Shown: one piece after another, positions 58,915 to 64,000 of the stretch
How the letters are laid out: the number at the start of each line of letters is the position of its first letter
Numbering within the stretch: position 1 is the stretch's first letter
Source of the DNA: Omphiscola glabra
Taxonomy: Eukaryota; Mollusca; Gastropoda; Lymnaeidae
DNA: 64,000 nucleotides
Assembly (NCBI GenBank): GCA_964017045.1
Contig: OZ024794.1
Location: 51,737,608-51,801,607 of the forward strand
Reading direction: 5' to 3'
Translations under genes and position numbers: made by a program
The notes under the pieces: generated by a model
Database searches by the model: none
What the model was told of the DNA's origin: nothing
The model's input: only the letters and a program-made list of their open reading frames with translations

Positions 58915-60933
58915 TAATTTATTAAGTAATAAAAACGTAACCTTTAAATATACTTTTAATACGAAAGTGCCGTTGAATTCAATCAGTACAGCGAAACTAC
59001 ATAGCCAAATATCATTCACTAATGCACTTATCACTCATCCAAATGAGAACAAATCATATGAAGTGCATAAAAATGTCTTTTTTCATTCGTAAGGGGGTTA
59101 CAATACCGTGGATGATTTTATTATATTTTTAAAAACACTTTCGGGGGGTGGGTGTGAATACGATACTTTCATTTTGTCCCGGGAAGCACAAGATACGACT
59201 CAGAATGAATTTGATAAATAATTAACCTTCATAGGTTCATGTATATCGGGGGGTAGGAAATAGGGTGTGTAAATTTTTACGTGAATGTCAATATCGTTAA
59301 ATCCAATGATATTACAGTTGTGATAAATAGATGCTATATTCTCATTTTATAAATAAACATATGTTAATCAATTAAGAAAATCAATGACGTTAAAAAAATA
59401 TTGAACATTCACATAAGTATAACCATGAATATCAAAACCATTCATTTACACTCATGAAAATTTAATTTTCAAAATAGAGATGGCTTAAGGTTTTCTTTAA
59501 AAGAGTGATTTTTTTTTACTTGCGAACACAAATGTAGGTGTATATTGTAATGAAATTAATAGTATTTCTGTAAAAAAGACATTCAAGGCTATTACCGGCG
59601 TGAAGAACGTTTAAGAAAGTCTTGTTTAGATAAAATAATTTTTGTTGTACGATTTGACGATAATATAGTAGTAGATAACAACGGAAAAAAGTTTGGTTAA
59701 AGTTTTAATTAAGATATCAGTATATCACATTTTGTTAGTATAAAACATATTTTAAATGGTATATAGAGTTTTTTGTTATAAATTTAAGATTAAGTTTTCA
59801 CAATTTTGAGAGAATTTTATTTTTAGTTTAGGGGCACGAAAAGTAGTAGTGTATGCCCAACAATAAACAATTTAAAAACACATGACATGTAAAGTATTTC
59901 TTTAGCGTAGAAATCAGCCGTCATTGAACTCCATTACTGTGGAGGGTAGGCGTATAATATATAGGAGATAAATACTTATCAAACGTTTTAATGATGTAAG
60001 AAACGTAAACAGAAAAAAAACAACAGAATTGTGATGAGTTTTCGCAAATGCTTGTGGAAATTATTGCAAAGTGCCCGCCATTATTATCTCGATAACATCG
60101 GATGATATTTTTTAGTTAGTTAAGAATATGTTTCGTCTATAATTACGAATCCAACTCTTGTTTCTTTTTTTATGCATGGAGTTTAAACAATGTTGTAAGT
60201 ATACATAAAAATAGAGTATCTTGCCTTTAGACACAATTTCCCACTTCCGAGTAGCTCCTAATATTAGTTATGTTTGAGATTTCTAAATGCAATTCCAGCA
60301 AATTAAGAAGGGCTAATTAAAACAGACTCAATGACAGGCATTTCAGTTTTTTAAAAAGGGTTGGTTGAGGGGGGGGGGCAAAAACTAAAACTTTGTCGGT
60401 TTGTTAAGCTGTTTATTACTCGAGCCGCACAGCACATAGCAATTTAAGAAAACCTGCTAATTCGGGGGGTGGGGGGTGGGGGGTGGGAGGGAAATGCCCT
60501 ACCCAAATGACTTCCCTGATAACAGACTTTAAAAAATAATACTTTTTATCTGTATCCGTTATTTCCTTTCGATTCATGGTATTGCCATCCAATCCATGTT
60601 TACATAGCGATTGACCAATCGTAGACAGCCAAACGACGGTCACGACTAATGATATATAAACGTTGCAAACTAAATAGCAATTCCCCCCAAAATAAGAATC
60701 TTTTTCTAAGCGGTAGTATCAAACAGTTTAGATTTGTAAATAAAAATTCTACTTCCGACAAGCTTTGAACACACATCAATCATATGTATGAATAGGTTGC
60801 ACACCATTCAATTTATCTTTACTCATTAAGTACATCAGGATACATAAAGACGTTAGGAATGAAATACTGTCCCGGATATTACCATTTATATTGTCATGTT
60901 AAAAAGCGTAACCATCAAATAACATCGAACATT
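58915..60933. other. AT-rich stretch with no recognisable gene
   Basis: I looked for the next receptor exon (a Cys-rich segment with G-W and a terminal Cys behind an acceptor in phase 1) and did not find one. G-runs lie at about 60369 and 60463-60490. Confidence 0.5.
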
Positions 60934-60949
60934 TTAGTTCCTTATATTT

Positions 60950-61384
60950 CCCGGCCAAACGCATGACTCCCTACGCAACGGGAGTAGCGACTAACATGAT
61001 TACTTGTTGCCGTTGATGGATATGAGGCTTGGTTGGCGGCCAAACCCCACGCCGATGATTTTAGCTATGCGGCCGTGAGAAAGCCGCTCCTAGGCAACCG
61101 TTTCGTCCCGCCACTACTCGTCCCGACCGAAAGACTCCCAGGGATGTGGGGGGGGGGGGTGGTAACGCAACACCTTCCCTCCAGAGTGGAAGCAAACCCG
61201 TCCTGACCCTCGGAGAGTGGACTGCGGCTTCCCCTAGGCATAAGGGGAGTTCCCGGCGCCTTTCCGCACGGGCTGGCGTCCGGGAGACCTTCAGTGCGCT
61301 GGCTTGTGTGGGGGAGCGCCGGGGGGGGGGGCATTAAGAGCTCACGCTCGACGGCCCACAGACGCCATCTCCTATACGACTTTA
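60950..61384 (+). mobile_element. GC-rich retroposon, 5'-truncated copy, 16-bp TSD
   Basis: About 435 bp of GC-rich sequence in an AT-rich setting, flanked by TTAGTTCCTTATATTT at 60934-60949 and 61385-61400. It matches the complement of 62912-63350 along its whole length, including ACTCCCTACGCAACGGGAG, CGCTCCTAGGCAACCGTTTC and CCGCACGGGCTGGCGTCC. It lacks about 130 bp present at the far end of the other copy and about 33 bp internally. Loss of one end plus a long variable TSD is the mark of target-primed reverse transcription, so this end is taken as 5'. Open frames inside are short and not conserved between the copies. I see no convincing RNA polymerase III boxes. Confidence 0.82.
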
Positions 61385-61400
61385 TTAGTTCCTTATATTT

Positions 61401-62900
61401 ATAAGGAAAATAAAATGTTCAATGTTCCATGAAGTGATAAGACTGATTAAGATTTAGGAGGGAATACCAACATCGATCACAAACTTATTCGACAGGGCAA
61501 ACATTTATTGAGGGTTGCTCTAATGACCTCCCTAAAACAATACACAAGCACTGGGGAAAAAAAGCACCGAAACACCATTAATTGTTGTGGAAACGTGGCC
61601 CGTAGTTGTGAGAACGCCCCCCAAAGGTGAAGCGTCCCGTCCTCTCAACATGTAACTAATAAGTAATCTTCTGTTGACATGTGTGACTAATAAAACACTT
61701 TTATCTGGTGTGCTGCATAGCTTCATCGTACGGCTGGTCAGACTGCGCACCCGATGACCACTCACGACGAGACTGGCCGCTATTCAGTCTCCAACAAGTC
61801 CGATGCTTTATTAAACACTTGCATTTCCCCAGTCACTGGTACACTCATCCGTCATTGGGATTTCTTTTTTTTCTTTTCACGGTATGGCAGAAAATAAGTC
61901 AAATCAATCATGAGCTTTTTATAAAAAAATTCATCATCTATTAAGCTAGGGGCACCTTTCATATTGAAAAATGTGTACTTTTATCAAATACAGTGGTAAA
62001 ATCTATATTATTTTAATGTAATTCTATAACAGCGTCTGATATTTAACGTAATATCTATTCAATTCTATTATTAAGGAAGTCATAAAATCAAACCCTTAAA
62101 ATTAAAAAAACAACAAAACAAATATCAATACAGGCGTTCGACAAGTCTTTTTCCCCTCTCATCTTTTTCAAGTTCGGTATGAATATTTTAGTTCTAATCA
62201 TTCTTTTACCAAACATTCTTTTACCAAAAATTTTTTAGCCCACATTTTTTGTCAAAGATTATTTTTGTCAAAATTTTTATTGCCAACCATTTTTTGCCAA
62301 ACATTTTATTGCCAAACTTCATTTTGCGCCCATTGATGCAAGTAAAAGGGGCGTAACACCATTTTATTATGTCCACATGGCTTTTTACATGTATTTATGC
62401 AATAAGTAGGTATGAGTGTATTGTAGTGTAGGTTCATGCGTTCTTATGTGAATGATGTGATATCTGAGTGTGTTTGTGTGAGTTATGAGTGTTAACTTTT
62501 TATGTTGGCGTGTATACGTATTTGGGTGTGTGATTGACTGTGTGTATATCTCTGTGTGTGTGTGAGAGAGTGCACGTCTTTGTGTGTTTGTGAAACTGAT
62601 ACCAGTGTATGTGTCTGTGTGTATGGGTGTATGTATTATGTGCGTGGCTGTCCATATCTCTCTTTGGATTGGTCAATGTGTTTTCTGTGTGCTTGTAAAC
62701 ATATCTGTGTGAGAGTGTTCTTGTGTTTTTTGTGTATCCATATATATGTGTATGAATGTGGGTTAATGTGTTTTGTGTGTGGTTGTCCATATATTTATGT
62801 TTGCGTACGTGTAACTGTTTGAGGGTATGTTTTATGTAGGGCTGGTGTATGTATCCGTTTATGTTGTGTTTGTGCATGTGTATGTGGGTGTTAAAAGTCT
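61401..62900. other. Spacer between retroposon copies
   Basis: Holds degenerate TTGCCAAACATTTT-type repeats (about 62195-62330) and a TG-rich microsatellite region (62400-62900, GTGTGTGTATG words). No gene. Confidence 0.7.
62400..62895. repeat. TG-rich degenerate microsatellite
   Basis: Interrupted TGTGTG/TATG sequence over about 500 bases. Frames on both strands (88 and 125 codons) are biased to C/V or H/T and are artefacts of the repeat. Confidence 0.85.
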
Positions 62901-62911
62901 TTTGTGTAATG

Positions 62912-63480
62912 TCGCATTAGAGATGGCATCGGTGGGCCGTCGAGCGCGAGCTCTTAATGCCCCCCCGGCGCCCCCACACACGCCAGCACACTGAAGGTTT
63001 CCCCGACGCCAGCCCGTGCGGAAGGACGCCGGGAACTTCCCCTTGACTTAGGGGAAGCCCGGTCGACCGATGACGCTGCGTTTAAAGCGTCCGCAGTCCA
63101 CTCTCCGTGAGTCAGGACGGTTTTGCTTCCACTCCGGGGGGTAAGTGTTGCATTACCACCCCCCACCGCCCAGGAGTCTTTAGGTCGGAACGAGTAGTGG
63201 CGGGACGAAACGGTTGCCTAGGAGCGGCTTTCTCAGGGCCGCGTAGCTAAAATCATCGGCGTGGGTTTTGGCCGCCACCCAAGCATCATATCCATCAACG
63301 ACAACAAGTAATCATGTTAGTCCCTGCTCCCGTTGCGTAGGGAGTCATGCATTTGGCCGGGGTTTTTTGCTTCGGGTGGACAAGTCCCCCCTACTAGTCT
63401 ACCACGCCACGAAGAGGCAAACGCCACGTGGACGCCCCCAAGTCTCCTAGGGGACGCTGCCGCTTACGCAGCACAGGTAA
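62912..63480 (-). mobile_element. GC-rich retroposon, longer copy, 10-bp TSD
   Basis: About 569 bp, opposite in orientation to the copy at 60950. Flanked by TTGTGTAATG at 62902-62911 and 63481-63490. Read on the minus strand it begins CTGTGCTGCGTAAGCGGCAG and includes a 5' region absent from the other copy. TAGACTAGTAGG near 63400 is one mismatch from a tRNA-type A box, but no B box was found. A 33-bp segment containing GACGCTGCGTTTAAAGCGTC, itself a palindrome, is unique to this copy. It ends GATGCCATCTCTAATGCGAC. No domain-bearing open frame. Confidence 0.78.
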
Positions 63481-63490
63481 TTGTGTAATG

Positions 63491-64000
63491 GATTGTTCTA
63501 ATGGTGATGTTTGACGTTTGAATGGATCGATGCAATTTATAACCTTTCATTTCCCCTTGCATGTTTGCCAATTGGAGCTTCTTTCAAGGCAACATAGAGC
63601 TGCTTTCTAAGTCAAACAAGTATCAATTCATCTTAACGTATCTCTGAGTTTTCAACGTATTACTTGCTTGATTAACTTAACAATAATTTTCTTTATCAAT
63701 TGTATCTATTTCATTGGATTGAATTAGCTGCCAGTTTGCTCGTGCTTTTAGCATAAGAAACACTTTTTTTTTACGTCTTGAGATAATTTTTTTTCTTTTG
63801 TTTAAAATTGTTTAAAACAAATGCAGAAAACATTTGTGGAAAGATAGGGCATATAGTTGAATGTGTGAGTTGGTATATTTTAAAGCTGTTGTCTCCGTGG
63901 GCATGAAGGCGGTAATTACAGCAAGGAAACCCTTTTACTTAAGCTAGCTACCACCGAGAAGTGTCTGGTAAAAAAAAGGTTTGTGGGGTGGTGAGGGGTG
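63491..64000. other. Stretch with no recognisable gene
   Basis: AT-rich, no splice-bounded open frame recognised. Confidence 0.5.

Noticed and set aside
61065..61337. Open frames inside the GC-rich retroposon copies
   Set aside because: Not preserved between the two copies because of indels, so they are not under coding constraint.
62500..62877. His/Thr-rich and Cys/Val-rich frames
   Set aside because: They translate a TG-rich microsatellite.

Overview
This window looks like non-coding DNA from an invertebrate nuclear genome. It is AT-rich, has no operon-like gene packing, carries very many tandem repeats and transposon relics, and offers only two short exons I can support. A gastropod mollusc is my best guess. 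That guess rests mainly on a 199-bp element that closely resembles SPIN (a hAT transposon reported from tetrapods, a triatomine bug and the pond snail Lymnaea) and on degraded non-LTR reverse transcriptase copies. It is an inference, not an identification.

Gene content: the best gene evidence is on the + strand. An exon at 20769-20859 ends in a strong GTAAGC donor in phase 1. An exon at 58058-58180 starts after a TTGCAG acceptor in the matching phase. Together they read as the start of the extracellular hormone-receptor (HRM) domain of a class B1 (secretin-type) GPCR: the first helix with its cysteine, then the conserved WC...WD...CW...PG...CP block. If they belong to one gene, most of the window (20860-58057, 37.2 kb) is a single intron, and the remaining receptor exons lie to the right of the window. 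Other open frames are low-complexity, repeat-encoded or too weak to call; 34089-34340 on the minus strand is the only other one worth checking.

Layout: 1-2.4 kb holds a small terminal-inverted-repeat element and an old LINE reverse transcriptase fragment. 4-16.6 kb holds at least seven tandem arrays, the largest a 3.1-kb array of 39-bp units, plus three alternating copies of a 0.2-kb element. 16.8-18.3 kb is a foldback transposon whose left terminus has expanded into a 0.9-kb minisatellite. 19.7-27.7 kb holds five more arrays around the first exon and in the proposed intron. 28.3-36.1 kb holds two 1.3-1.5-kb copies of one repeat; one copy carries a 300-bp foldback insertion that the other lacks, and between the copies lie a CT-rich tract and a cluster of DNA-transposon relics that includes the SPIN-like element. 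38-39.6 kb is a second, better preserved LINE fragment. 40-43.4 kb and 51-55.1 kb hold more satellites, including a 1.6-kb array of 60-bp units open in several frames. 55.8-56.4 kb holds another copy of the foldback family. 57.7-58.2 kb holds a 28-bp array immediately before the second receptor exon. 60.9-63.5 kb holds two oppositely oriented copies of a GC-rich retroposon, each with its own target-site duplication.

I found no rRNA, tRNA, CRISPR, phage or bacterial features, and no dedicated novel multi-gene system. The interest lies in repeat biology and the very long receptor intron. All repeat counts and boundaries were read by eye and are approximate.
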